Source: Marinobacter goseongensis
Lineage (GTDB): Bacteria > Pseudomonadota > Gammaproteobacteria > Pseudomonadales > Oleiphilaceae
Length of the DNA stretch: 53,907 nucleotides
Assembly (NCBI RefSeq): GCF_023156235.1
Contig: NZ_JAKZAI010000017.1
Span: 1 to 53,907, forward strand
Reading direction: 5' to 3'
Positions 26,136 to 34,003 of the stretch are shown one piece after another. The translations under genes were made by a program, and so were the position numbers. Below the pieces are notes generated by a model. It had not been told where the DNA came from and made no database searches. It worked only from the letters and a program-made list of their open reading frames with translations. How positions within the stretch are numbered: position 1 is the first letter of the stretch; each line of letters opens with the position of its first letter.

Positions 26136-27404
26136 ATGGAAAGCAATATCTTTCACCTGCAGTACGCTATAGATACCTTTTATTTTCTGGTGTGTGGTGC
26201 ATTAGTCATGTGGATGGCAGCTGGCTTCGCCATGCTGGAATCCGGCCTGGTTCGTGCCAAGAACACCACTGAAATTCTCACCAAGAACGTGGCACTGTTC
26301 GCGGTGTCCTGCACCATGTACCTGGTCTGCGGCTACGCAATCATGTACGGGGGCAACATCTTCCTGTCCGGCATGGGCGACGTGGACGTCGGCGGTGTGA
26401 TGGGCGATTTCGCCAGCCGTGACGGCGGCTTCGAGGGTGGTTCCATCTACTCTGGCGCGTCTGACTTCTTCTTCCAGGTGGTGTTTGTGGCCACGGCCAT
26501 GTCCATCGTGTCTGGTGCGGTTGCTGAGCGCATGAAGTTGTGGGCGTTCCTGGTGTTTGCGGTCGTAATGACTGGCTTCATCTACCCGATGGAAGGTGCC
26601 TGGACCTGGGGCGGAGCTTCCGTGTTCGGCATGTACACGCTCGGTGACCTTGGCTTCAGTGACTTCGCCGGTTCCGGCATCGTTCACATGGCAGGCGCCG
26701 CTGCGGCTCTGGCGGGTGTGATCCTGCTGGGTGCCCGTAAAGGCAAGTACGGCCCGAACGGTGAAATCCGCGCCTTCCCGGGTGCCAACCTGCCGCTGGC
26801 GACACTGGGTACCTTCATCCTGTGGATGGGCTGGTTCGGCTTTAACGGTGGCTCGGTACTGAAACTGGGTGACGTGGCAAGTGCGCACTCCGTTGCCATG
26901 GTGTTCCTGAACACCAACGCAGCCGCTGCCGGTGGTGGTATCGCCGCGCTGATCATGGCACGTCTGATGTTCGGCAAGGCTGACCTGACCATGCTGCTCA
27001 ACGGTGCGCTGGCTGGCCTGGTGACCATCACCGCAGAGCCTTCCACCCCGACCGCCCTTACAGCAACTCTGTTCGGCGCCCTGGGTGGCATTCTGGTGGT
27101 CCTGAGCATCGTCACCATGGACAAGCTGCGCATCGACGATCCGGTCGGCGCCATCTCGGTCCACGGTGTGTGTGGTCTGTTGGGTCTGCTGCTGGTGCCG
27201 ATCACCAACGGTGACTCGACCTTCTTCGGCCAGATCGTGGGCGCGCTCACCATCTTTGTCTGGGTGTTCGTCACCAGCCTGATTGTCTGGGGTATCCTCA
27301 AGGCGGTCATCGGCATCCGCGTCACCGAAGAGGAAGAGTACGAAGGTGTGGATCTGTCCGAATGTGGCATGGAAGCCTATCCGGAGTTCGTCAGCAGCAA
27401 GTAA
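26136..27404 (+). CDS. amtB: Ammonium transporter AmtB
   Basis: 422 residues with about eleven membrane helices. The start MESNIFHLQYAIDTFYFLV has no cleavable signal. The pore twin histidines are visible in SGIVHMAGAAAAL and ISVHGVCGLLG. The AGFAMLESGLVRAKNT stretch is the Amt signature. It forms inner-membrane trimers that conduct ammonia/ammonium and are closed by GlnK. It lies 71 bases after glnK, the conserved pair order, and ends at a strong terminator. Confidence 0.97.
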   Translation: MESNIFHLQYAIDTFYFLVCGALVMWMAAGFAMLESGLVRAKNTTEILTKNVALFAVSCTMYLVCGYAIMYGGNIFLSGMGDVDVGGVMGDFASRDGGFEGGSIYSGASDFFFQVVFVATAMSIVSGAVAERMKLWAFLVFAVVMTGFIYPMEGAWTWGGASVFGMYTLGDLGFSDFAGSGIVHMAGAAAALAGVILLGARKGKYGPNGEIRAFPGANLPLATLGTFILWMGWFGFNGGSVLKLGDVASAHSVAMVFLNTNAAAAGGGIAALIMARLMFGKADLTMLLNGALAGLVTITAEPSTPTALTATLFGALGGILVVLSIVTMDKLRIDDPVGAISVHGVCGLLGLLLVPITNGDSTFFGQIVGALTIFVWVFVTSLIVWGILKAVIGIRVTEEEEYEGVDLSECGMEAYPEFVSSK

Positions 27405-27422
27405 TCTGACGACAGCAAAACG

Positions 27423-27456
27423 AAAAGGGGCGCTCGCAAGAGCGCCCCTTTTTTTT
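27423..27456. terminator. Strong Rho-independent terminator after amtB
   Basis: aaaaggggcgctc / gagcgcccctttt forms a 13-bp stem on a GCAA tetraloop, continuing into eight T residues. The A-run on the other side would also stop leftward transcription from speE. Confidence 0.95.
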
Positions 27457-27471
27457 GTTTTGCCCGTTCCT

Positions 27472-28353
27472 TCAGGCCTCGCCGGGAATCACCCGATCTT
27501 CCAGCGCATCCACCATGAACTGAGGCATCGCGAGCGCGCCGCGGTGGGTTCCGGCGTTGTAATAGCGGGTCACAAACGGTCGCTGCTCGGCGTCTTCCTC
27601 ACGGAAATACTGCACCGGCTTGTCTTTACCGGCCATGGTGCAGCTCCACCAGCCGGTCGGATACACCGGCTGCGGAAAAGGCAAGGTCTTCACGTGGTCG
27701 AATCCGGCCTTGCGCATATCCTCGTGGATGCCTTTGATGATGGTGTCAGTGTGCAACAGCGGGGACTCGCTCTGCTGGACGATCAGTCCGCCATCCCGCA
27801 GTGCCAGCAGGGCGTCGCGGTAGAAGTCCAGCGCGAACAGCCCCTCGGCGGGACCAACCGGGTCGGTGCTGTCTATGATGATGACATCGATGCTGGCCGG
27901 CTCTACGTCGCGCATCCACTGTATGCCATCGCCAAAGAAGAAGTTGGCGCGGGGATCGTCATTGGCGTCACACAGCTCGGGAAAATACTTTTCCGACAGG
28001 CGGGTCACCCGTTCGTCGATCTCCACCTGCCACGCCTCTTCAACGCCGGGGTGCTTCAGCACTTCCCGGAGCGTGCCGCAGTCACCGCCACCGACAATCA
28101 CCACCTTCTTCGGGTCGCGGTGGGTAAACAGTGCGGGATGGGTCATCATTTCATGGTAAAGAAAATTGTCCCGGGTGGTCAGCATCACGCAACCGTCCAG
28201 AACCATGAGATTACCGAAGGTCTCGGTCTCGTAGATTTCCAGCTTCTGGAATTCGCTCTGCTCCTCGTGCAGCTTCCGTTTTACCTGCAGGGAAAACGCC
28301 GTTCCCTGGTCCTGGAATACCTCGGTAAACCAGCCGTCGTTCAATGCTGTCAT
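27472..28353 (-). CDS. speE: Polyamine aminopropyltransferase (spermidine synthase)
   Basis: 293 residues. It transfers aminopropyl from decarboxylated SAM to putrescine. Motifs: start MTALNDGWFTEVF, the cofactor loop VIVGGGDCGTLREVLKH, and the catalytic DSTDPVGPAEGLF. The start at 28353 has GGGAG seven bases upstream; an ATG seven codons earlier is possible. It is divergent from speA, placing two polyamine genes back to back across about 215 bases. No speD is seen in the window, so decarboxylated SAM would have to come from a gene elsewhere. Confidence 0.93.
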   Translation of the reverse strand: MTALNDGWFTEVFQDQGTAFSLQVKRKLHEEQSEFQKLEIYETETFGNLMVLDGCVMLTTRDNFLYHEMMTHPALFTHRDPKKVVIVGGGDCGTLREVLKHPGVEEAWQVEIDERVTRLSEKYFPELCDANDDPRANFFFGDGIQWMRDVEPASIDVIIIDSTDPVGPAEGLFALDFYRDALLALRDGGLIVQQSESPLLHTDTIIKGIHEDMRKAGFDHVKTLPFPQPVYPTGWWSCTMAGKDKPVQYFREEDAEQRPFVTRYYNAGTHRGALAMPQFMVDALEDRVIPGEA

Positions 28354-28481
28354 GGTATGTCTCCCTTTCGTCAAAGCAGATAACGCTCACGCGAGCCAGA
28401 TAGGTTTTGCCGGTATTGTAGGGGCGCAGGGCCGTCAGCTAAAGCACTATAGCGCACCGCTATCCACGTATTTTCCGTACA

Positions 28482-28500
28482 GGGTTCTTTTAGCGAACCC
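28482..28500 (+). repeat. Small inverted repeat upstream of speA
   Basis: GGGTTC-N7-GAACCC lies in the speE/speA intergenic region, about 70 bases before the speA start and next to a -10-like TACAAT at 28511-28516. It may be an operator or a leader hairpin; nothing further supports either. Confidence 0.35.
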
Positions 28501-28569
28501 GCGGAATCCATACAATGGCGCCCATACGCCGGCATTCACCCGGCCCGGATTCAGCACAGGAAGCCCACG

Positions 28570-30486
28570 ATGACCCGAACCACCGGAAGCGCCGCCCACA
28601 AGGTGTACAACATCGCCCAATGGAGTGATGGCTATATCGACGTGAACGAGCAGGGCGAAGTGCTGATCCGGCCTGAGCGGGGTCACGGCAGCGACAGCGG
28701 CACCATCAATCTGCCGGAGCTGACCCGTTCGCTCACCTCCCGTGGCATCCAGCTACCGGTGCTGATCCGTTTCACGGATATCCTTCACGATCGGGTCAAC
28801 AAACTCTGCGGCGCGTTCAACAGGGTAGCGGACGAACACGGTTACCAGGGCCGCTACACGGCGGTCTATCCCATCAAGGTCAATCAGCAGCGGCGCGTAG
28901 TGGAAGAGTTGCTGCGGGCCGAACCGGCAGCCAGCAATCACCAGATCGGCCTTGAGGCCGGCAGCAAACCGGAGCTGATGGCGGTACTGGCGATGTCACG
29001 CCAGCCCGGTTCGGTTATCGTGTGCAACGGCTACAAGGACCGCGAGTACATCCGCCTGGCGCTGATCGGACAGAAGCTGGGACACCGGGTGTTCATCGTG
29101 GTGGAAAAACAGTCTGAGCTGCCGCTGATTCTGGACGAAGCCCGCAATCTCGGTATCTCCCCACTCATCGGCGTGCGCGCCCGGCTCGCCACTATCGGCA
29201 AGGGCAACTGGCAGAATACCGGCGGCGAGAAGTCCAAATTCGGGTTGTCGGCCAGCCAGGTACTGGACGTGGTCAGCACCCTGCGCGAGGCTAATGCACT
29301 GGACGCCCTGCAGCTACTGCATTTCCATCTGGGCTCACAGATCGCCAACATTCGCGATATCCAGACCGGTCTGCGGGAGTGCGCACGCTTCTACAGCGAA
29401 CTGCGTCAGCTCGGGGCGCCCGTTGGCACGGTGGATATCGGCGGCGGGCTGGGAGTTGATTACGAGGGCACACGCTCCCGCAGCAGCTGTTCGATGAACT
29501 ACAGCGTTCACGAATACGCCTACAACGTCGTTCACGTGCTGCAATCGGAGTGCGACCGTGCCGGCATCCCCCATCCGGATCTGATCAGCGAATCCGGGCG
29601 CGCACTGACCGCGCACCACTCGGTGCTGGTCACCAACGTGATTGACCGCGAAGTGCCCGACCACCGCGAACCGATGCCACCGACTGCCGACGCCAGCGCG
29701 CCCTTGCTGGATTTGTGGCGGGACCTGGAGAGTCTTCAGGACGAGCAATCACCGCGCTCGCTGGCCGAAATCTATCACGACGTGATGCACGCCATGACCG
29801 ACGTGCATGCCCAGTTCGCCCATGGCCTGCTGTCGCTGACCGAGAGAGCCAGCGCTGAAACCCTGTACACCAACTGCTGCCGCATTCTGCGATCGAGACT
29901 GGACAGCAGCAACCGCGCTCACAGGGAAATCATCGACGAGCTGAATGAAAAGCTGGCGGAGAAGCTGTTCGTCAATTTCTCGCTGTTTCAGTCACTGCCC
30001 GATGTCTGGGGTATTGATCAGATCTTTCCGGTCATGCCCATCAACGGGCTGGACCGCCCCCTGTGCCGGCGGGCGGTGATTCAGGACATTACCTGCGATT
30101 CCGACGGCCGCATCGATCGCTACGTCGATGGTCAGGGCATCGAAACGACTCTGCCGCTGCCGGAAGAAAAGGCCGGTGACCCGCTGCTAATGGGGTTCTT
30201 CATGACCGGTGCCTATCAGGAGATTTTGGGCGATATGCACAACCTGTTCGGTGACACCCATTCGGTAGACGTACATCTTACCGACGCCGGGCATTACACC
30301 GTCAGCGATGCCATCCACGGCGATACCGTGGCCAAGGTACTGCGCTATGTGAATTTCGAGCCGGCGGCGCTGCTGCAGTCCTATCAGCACCAGTTCGAGG
30401 CCAGTGAACTCGGGACAGAGGAGCAGGAACAGCTGCTTGGCGAACTGAGGAACGGCCTCGAAGGCTACACCTACCTGGAAGAGTGA
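28570..30486 (+). CDS. speA: Biosynthetic arginine decarboxylase
   Basis: 638 residues, the size of the fold type III SpeA enzymes (E. coli 658). It decarboxylates arginine to agmatine, the first step of one putrescine route. The PLP lysine is in YPIKVNQQRRVVEELL (Lys 103). HFHLGSQIANIRDIQ and DIGGGLGVDYEGT are phosphate/substrate stretches, and the C-terminal domain has FFMTGAYQEILGDMHNLFGDT. No agmatinase gene adjoins it; agmatine may be handled by the AguA/AguB route as in pseudomonads. Its stop lies only six bases from the stop of the convergent AraC gene. Confidence 0.96.
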   Translation: MTRTTGSAAHKVYNIAQWSDGYIDVNEQGEVLIRPERGHGSDSGTINLPELTRSLTSRGIQLPVLIRFTDILHDRVNKLCGAFNRVADEHGYQGRYTAVYPIKVNQQRRVVEELLRAEPAASNHQIGLEAGSKPELMAVLAMSRQPGSVIVCNGYKDREYIRLALIGQKLGHRVFIVVEKQSELPLILDEARNLGISPLIGVRARLATIGKGNWQNTGGEKSKFGLSASQVLDVVSTLREANALDALQLLHFHLGSQIANIRDIQTGLRECARFYSELRQLGAPVGTVDIGGGLGVDYEGTRSRSSCSMNYSVHEYAYNVVHVLQSECDRAGIPHPDLISESGRALTAHHSVLVTNVIDREVPDHREPMPPTADASAPLLDLWRDLESLQDEQSPRSLAEIYHDVMHAMTDVHAQFAHGLLSLTERASAETLYTNCCRILRSRLDSSNRAHREIIDELNEKLAEKLFVNFSLFQSLPDVWGIDQIFPVMPINGLDRPLCRRAVIQDITCDSDGRIDRYVDGQGIETTLPLPEEKAGDPLLMGFFMTGAYQEILGDMHNLFGDTHSVDVHLTDAGHYTVSDAIHGDTVAKVLRYVNFEPAALLQSYQHQFEASELGTEEQEQLLGELRNGLEGYTYLEE

Positions 30487-30492
30487 GGCCTG

Positions 30493-31533
30493 TCAGCGAC
30501 CCGGAAGGTGCCGTGCCCGCCATGCGGTGGGCGCCACGCCCTCCCACTTGCGAAAAGCACGGCCAAAATTGGAAGGGTCGCTGTATCCCAGCGTGACGGC
30601 GATTTCGTCAATACCCAGTCGCCCACGGCGCAATAGCTCCAGCGCTCGTTTATGCCGGATCCGGTCCAGCAGCACCTGATAGCGGGCACCTTCACTGCTC
30701 AGTTGCCGCCGAAGGGTTCGCGGCGACACGCCCAGCTGATCGGCGACCGCCTCCAGCCCCGGCAGGCTGCCACCGCGCACCGACTCCAACACTCGCATCA
30801 CTCGCGCTGTCACCGACGTGGCCGCATCTATGGATCGCAACTCCTCCTCGCACTGCGCCTCGGCGACACGCCGGGTAACCGGATTGGACAACGAGATCGG
30901 CAGATCCAGAAACGATTTGCGAAAACGAAGCTGGTTAACGCCGCAGGCAAAATCGACTCGATCACCGAAAATGGCCCGGTAATCCCGAGCGTGTTCCGGC
31001 TCCGGGTAATCCAGCCGGCATACGCCGCTTTCGATCAGCCGGGCACCGAACAGCAACTGGTTGACGTCCATCAGTGACGCCATCACCACCTCGATGTTAA
31101 AGCGGTAAAGGTCCTCAACTTCGTGAGCCAGGCTCAGCTGGACCACCGCATCCTCGCCTTCCACGAAAAAATCCAGGTCCATGTACTCGAAACGTATGCG
31201 AAAGTATTTGATCAGCACCGACAGTGCCTGCTGCAGGGTGTCGCAACTGATGGCGGCCTGCGACAGTGAACCGTGGGTGGTGAATTTGAGGCGGCGGCCA
31301 AACTCCAGACCCAATGCGGAATGACCGCTGCGCCTCAGGGCCTCACGGCATAGCATCGTAAACTGGTCAACCGTGATCAGATTGTCAGGATGGCTCAGCA
31401 TGGACGGACGAATACCCGCCGACGTCAGCAGTGGCCCTCGTAGAACGTCGTGCTCGCCGGCCAGCTGGCACAGGATGTCAGCGTAATGGGCGCGAATGAC
31501 CGGCAGAGAGCCGGAAGCTCCGGGAGCGTTCAT
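30493..31533 (-). CDS. AraC-family regulator, OruR-like
   Basis: 346 residues. The N-terminal Arabinose_bd-type ligand domain spans about 20-210. The C-terminal AraC DNA-binding domain has both helix-turn-helix units: VADQLGVSPRTLRRQL and IAVTLGYSDPSNFGRAFRKWEGVAPTAWR (about residues 255-340). This architecture is shared by OruR (ornithine use) and many lipid and alcohol regulators. It lies tail to tail with speA and upstream of the sigma factor gene, but neither position proves a target. Start ATG at 31533. Confidence 0.85.
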   Translation of the reverse strand: MNAPGASGSLPVIRAHYADILCQLAGEHDVLRGPLLTSAGIRPSMLSHPDNLITVDQFTMLCREALRRSGHSALGLEFGRRLKFTTHGSLSQAAISCDTLQQALSVLIKYFRIRFEYMDLDFFVEGEDAVVQLSLAHEVEDLYRFNIEVVMASLMDVNQLLFGARLIESGVCRLDYPEPEHARDYRAIFGDRVDFACGVNQLRFRKSFLDLPISLSNPVTRRVAEAQCEEELRSIDAATSVTARVMRVLESVRGGSLPGLEAVADQLGVSPRTLRRQLSSEGARYQVLLDRIRHKRALELLRRGRLGIDEIAVTLGYSDPSNFGRAFRKWEGVAPTAWRARHLPGR

Positions 31534-31666
31534 GACGGGGATGATCTCTGGTTATTATTAATGCTTGAGACTAGTCCGGCTTATTGCCTTGCGCAATCAC
31601 CCTGCCGACACCCAAAACCCGGCGCCCGTGCAATGTTTGCCGATAACGGCTTTTTGCTGCTGCGGT

Positions 31667-31692
31667 TGATCCATCCGGATCAGTGTCCCGTA
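31667..31692 (+). promoter_or_regulatory. Possible ECF11-type autoregulated promoter
   Basis: TGATCC-N16-CGTA upstream of the sigma factor resembles the promoters I recall for the ChrR-linked RpoE/ECF11 group, which usually transcribe their own operon. Its position would give a transcript starting near 31700 and covering both sigma and anti-sigma genes. Confidence 0.55.
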
Positions 31693-31777
31693 CATTTCGT
31701 GACTGACAAACCCGCGACGAGTGCATAGAATGATGACTAGAACAAGCTCAAATCATGCAACAGTCAAGGAGCGTCCG

Positions 31778-32377
31778 GTGTCCACACTGGAGCAGAAACC
31801 AGCCCGCGCCGAGGGACGAAAGGACCCTTGGAGCCAAATGCTGGAAAAAGTGGGTAAAAACCAGGATCGCCAGGCGTACCATGCGCTGTTTGAGCATTTT
31901 GGGCCGCAGATCAAGTACTACGCCATGGCAAATGGCCTGGCCAGTCACGCCGAAGAGTTGGTGCAGGAAGTCTTTGTATCAATCTGGAGACGTTCCTGCC
32001 TGTATGATTGGCGCAAAGCGGCGGCGTCTACCTGGATTTTCACTATCGCGCGGAACCAGCGAATCGATATGTTGCGCAAAATGAAGCGCACCAGCGCCGA
32101 AATGCAGGTCGAAACCGAGGACCTGTGGCAGATTCCGGGCGATAATGAGGACGAGCCCGTCACCTCGCTGCACCGTCTGATGTCAGAACGCCGGATTCGG
32201 GAGTCGCTGAGCCATCTCCCCGAAGAGCAGATTACGGTTATCGCCAAGGTCTACATGGAGAACAAGTCGCACCAGATGGTGGCAGACGAACTCGACATTC
32301 CCCTCGGCACCGTGAAAAGCCGGGTGCGCCTGGCGCTGAACAAACTGAAAGTGATTTTGCAGGATCAGAACGTATGA
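31778..32377 (+). CDS. rpoE: ECF sigma factor of the ChrR-linked (ECF11) type
   Basis: 199 residues from a GTG at 31778 that has AAGGAG six bases upstream; earlier in-frame ATGs at 31730 and 31733 have no ribosome site. Region 2 (EELVQEVFVSIWRRSCLYDW, then STWIFTIARNQRIDMLRKM) and region 4 (MVADELDIPLGTVKSRVRLA) are complete. No region 3, as in ECF factors. Pairing with a ChrR-type anti-sigma factor by an ATGA overlap places it near the Rhodobacter RpoE group, which answers singlet oxygen and related photo-oxidative stress. The stress signal here is inferred. Confidence 0.88.
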   Translation: MSTLEQKPARAEGRKDPWSQMLEKVGKNQDRQAYHALFEHFGPQIKYYAMANGLASHAEELVQEVFVSIWRRSCLYDWRKAAASTWIFTIARNQRIDMLRKMKRTSAEMQVETEDLWQIPGDNEDEPVTSLHRLMSERRIRESLSHLPEEQITVIAKVYMENKSHQMVADELDIPLGTVKSRVRLALNKLKVILQDQNV

Positions 32378-33015
32378 CACGGCACCACCCTGATAGTCTG
32401 ACGCTGATGGAATACAGCGCCGGCAACCTGACCGAGCCCCATGCTCTTTGCATCCGGCTCCATCTGGACCAGTGCCCGCACTGCTGCAGCCGCGTCGATA
32501 CGCTCGACAGCCTGGGCGCGGTAATGATGGAGCATCAGCCCAAAGCCGATGTCAGTGAGAGCATGTTTGACCGCATCCTTTCCCGCATCGACAGCGACGT
32601 CGAGAAGAATGACGTCGTGAGGCGGGACGTTCACAGGATGAGTCCGCTGCAGAAACTGCTGGGCGAAGATCTGGACAGCCTGCCGTGGAAGCGGCAACTG
32701 GGGGATGTGAGTGTTCTCGACATTTCTGAACGCTTTCCGGGCCAGAGCGAGCAGGTCGTTCTGCAGAAACTGGCCGCGGGCGGCAAGGCGCCGGCTCACA
32801 CCCACCGCGGTGAAGAGACCACCATCGTCCTGCAGGGAGCGTTTGCGGATCAGAAGGGCGTGTTCAATCAGTGGGACTTCGTGGTTCTCAACGATCAGGA
32901 CGAACACAAGCCAGTCGCTGTCGGTTGCGAAGACTGCATCACCCTGTCTGTGCTGAGCGCCCCGGTGAAGCTCACCGGCACGTTCACCCGCATGCTCAAT
33001 CCGTTCATTCGCTGA
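32374..33015 (+). CDS. chrR: ChrR-type zinc anti-sigma factor
   Basis: 213 residues. The N-terminal zinc anti-sigma domain has His 5 and the H30-x3-C34-x2-C37 set (IRLHLDQCPHCC), which matches the ChrR ligands closely. The C-terminal half (about 110-205) is a cupin with HTHRGEETTIVLQGAF, a second metal site needed in ChrR for singlet oxygen sensing. It should hold the sigma factor inactive in the cytoplasm until oxidative damage. Its start overlaps the sigma stop by four bases. A GC hairpin follows the stop. Confidence 0.92.
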   Translation: MTRHHPDSLTLMEYSAGNLTEPHALCIRLHLDQCPHCCSRVDTLDSLGAVMMEHQPKADVSESMFDRILSRIDSDVEKNDVVRRDVHRMSPLQKLLGEDLDSLPWKRQLGDVSVLDISERFPGQSEQVVLQKLAAGGKAPAHTHRGEETTIVLQGAFADQKGVFNQWDFVVLNDQDEHKPVAVGCEDCITLSVLSAPVKLTGTFTRMLNPFIR

Positions 33016-33029
33016 AGCAAGCGTGCATC

Positions 33030-33051
33030 CCGGGGCCCTGGTCGGCCCCGG
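33030..33051. terminator. Hairpin between chrR and the short-chain dehydrogenase
   Basis: ccggggcc/ggccccgg forms an 8-bp GC stem with a 6-base loop between two convergent stop codons. No T-run. Confidence 0.5.
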
Positions 33052-33057
33052 CATTCC

Positions 33058-33801
33058 TTACCAGGGCAGTTCTGCCCCATCCCAGTTATAGAAGCAGCCG
33101 TTGCCACTCTCATCCAGCGCGTCCATGACCGCCAGTATGTTTGTCGCCGTCTGCCCTGCACTGTGCACTTCCAGTTGCGCCAGTGAGGCCGCGAAAGGCT
33201 CGCTCAGGGCAGATCGTGTGGTGCCCGGATGCACTGCCACACAGGCCACCGGCTTGCAGCGGCGGGGCAGCTCGACCGACAGCGTCTTTACCAGCATGTT
33301 CAGTGCGGCTTTCGAGCTGCGGTAGGCGTACCAGCCACCGAAGCGGTTGTCAGAGATGGATCCGACTTTGGCGGAGATCGCGACCACACGCTTGAAGCGG
33401 CGATGCTTCAGCCAGGGCATGAGCGCCCGGATCAGCAACGCGAAACTGGCGGCATTGACCTGAAACGCCTGCACCAGTGCATCACCCTCCAGATCCTCCA
33501 CCCGCTTTTCGGGGAACATGCCTGCACCGTGCAGGATACCTGCCGCAAAGACCACATCGTCGAGGCCTTCCGCAGCAGCGAGCATGCCCACGAGACTGGC
33601 GGCCACATTTTCAGCGGCCCCGGGACGAGCTGCATCCCAGTCCAGCAGGCTAACCCTGGGCGATTGCGCAATCGCCTCTGGCACCTTTCCCGGGCTGCGG
33701 CACAGCCCGATAACGCGCACCGAGGGGTCCCGCTCAAGCAGCTCCAGAGCTATACCGCTGCCTATGGCTCCGGAAATCCCCGCTATCAGCACCTTCCGCA
33801 T
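33058..33801 (-). CDS. Short-chain dehydrogenase/reductase
   Basis: 247 residues from the ATG at 33801, which has GGGAGGG seven bases upstream; the frame runs on upstream without support. The cofactor loop is GISGAIGSGIALELL, the catalytic Ser lies in VVAISAKVGSISDN, and the Tyr/Lys pair in WYAYRSSKAALNM. Substrate unknown. SDR genes are regular members of ChrR-linked sigma clusters, often with a flavin oxidoreductase, DUF1365 and a cyclopropane fatty acid synthase; only the SDR is here, on the opposite strand. A role in the oxidative stress response is therefore inference. Confidence 0.85.
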   Translation of the reverse strand: MRKVLIAGISGAIGSGIALELLERDPSVRVIGLCRSPGKVPEAIAQSPRVSLLDWDAARPGAAENVAASLVGMLAAAEGLDDVVFAAGILHGAGMFPEKRVEDLEGDALVQAFQVNAASFALLIRALMPWLKHRRFKRVVAISAKVGSISDNRFGGWYAYRSSKAALNMLVKTLSVELPRRCKPVACVAVHPGTTRSALSEPFAASLAQLEVHSAGQTATNILAVMDALDESGNGCFYNWDGAELPW

Positions 33802-34003
33802 AACTACCCTCCCCACTTGCTGGCCACGATTGATCCAAACGATAGAGATCATACGAATTCTTTGCGCATCAGACTGCCCCGGCAGTGAACCGGCAGATTC
33901 AAACACCCGTATGAACACAAGCATTAACCGTAACCACTGTGCGCCCCACAACCGGGCGTGCGGAAGTGCATAACGACACGCGTTGAGTTGAGGAGAGAAG
34001 TCC

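Noticed and set aside
33829..33860. Second ECF11-like promoter (TGATCC) before the acyl-CoA dehydrogenase
   Set aside because: TGATCC is present, but no CGTA element lies at the right distance.
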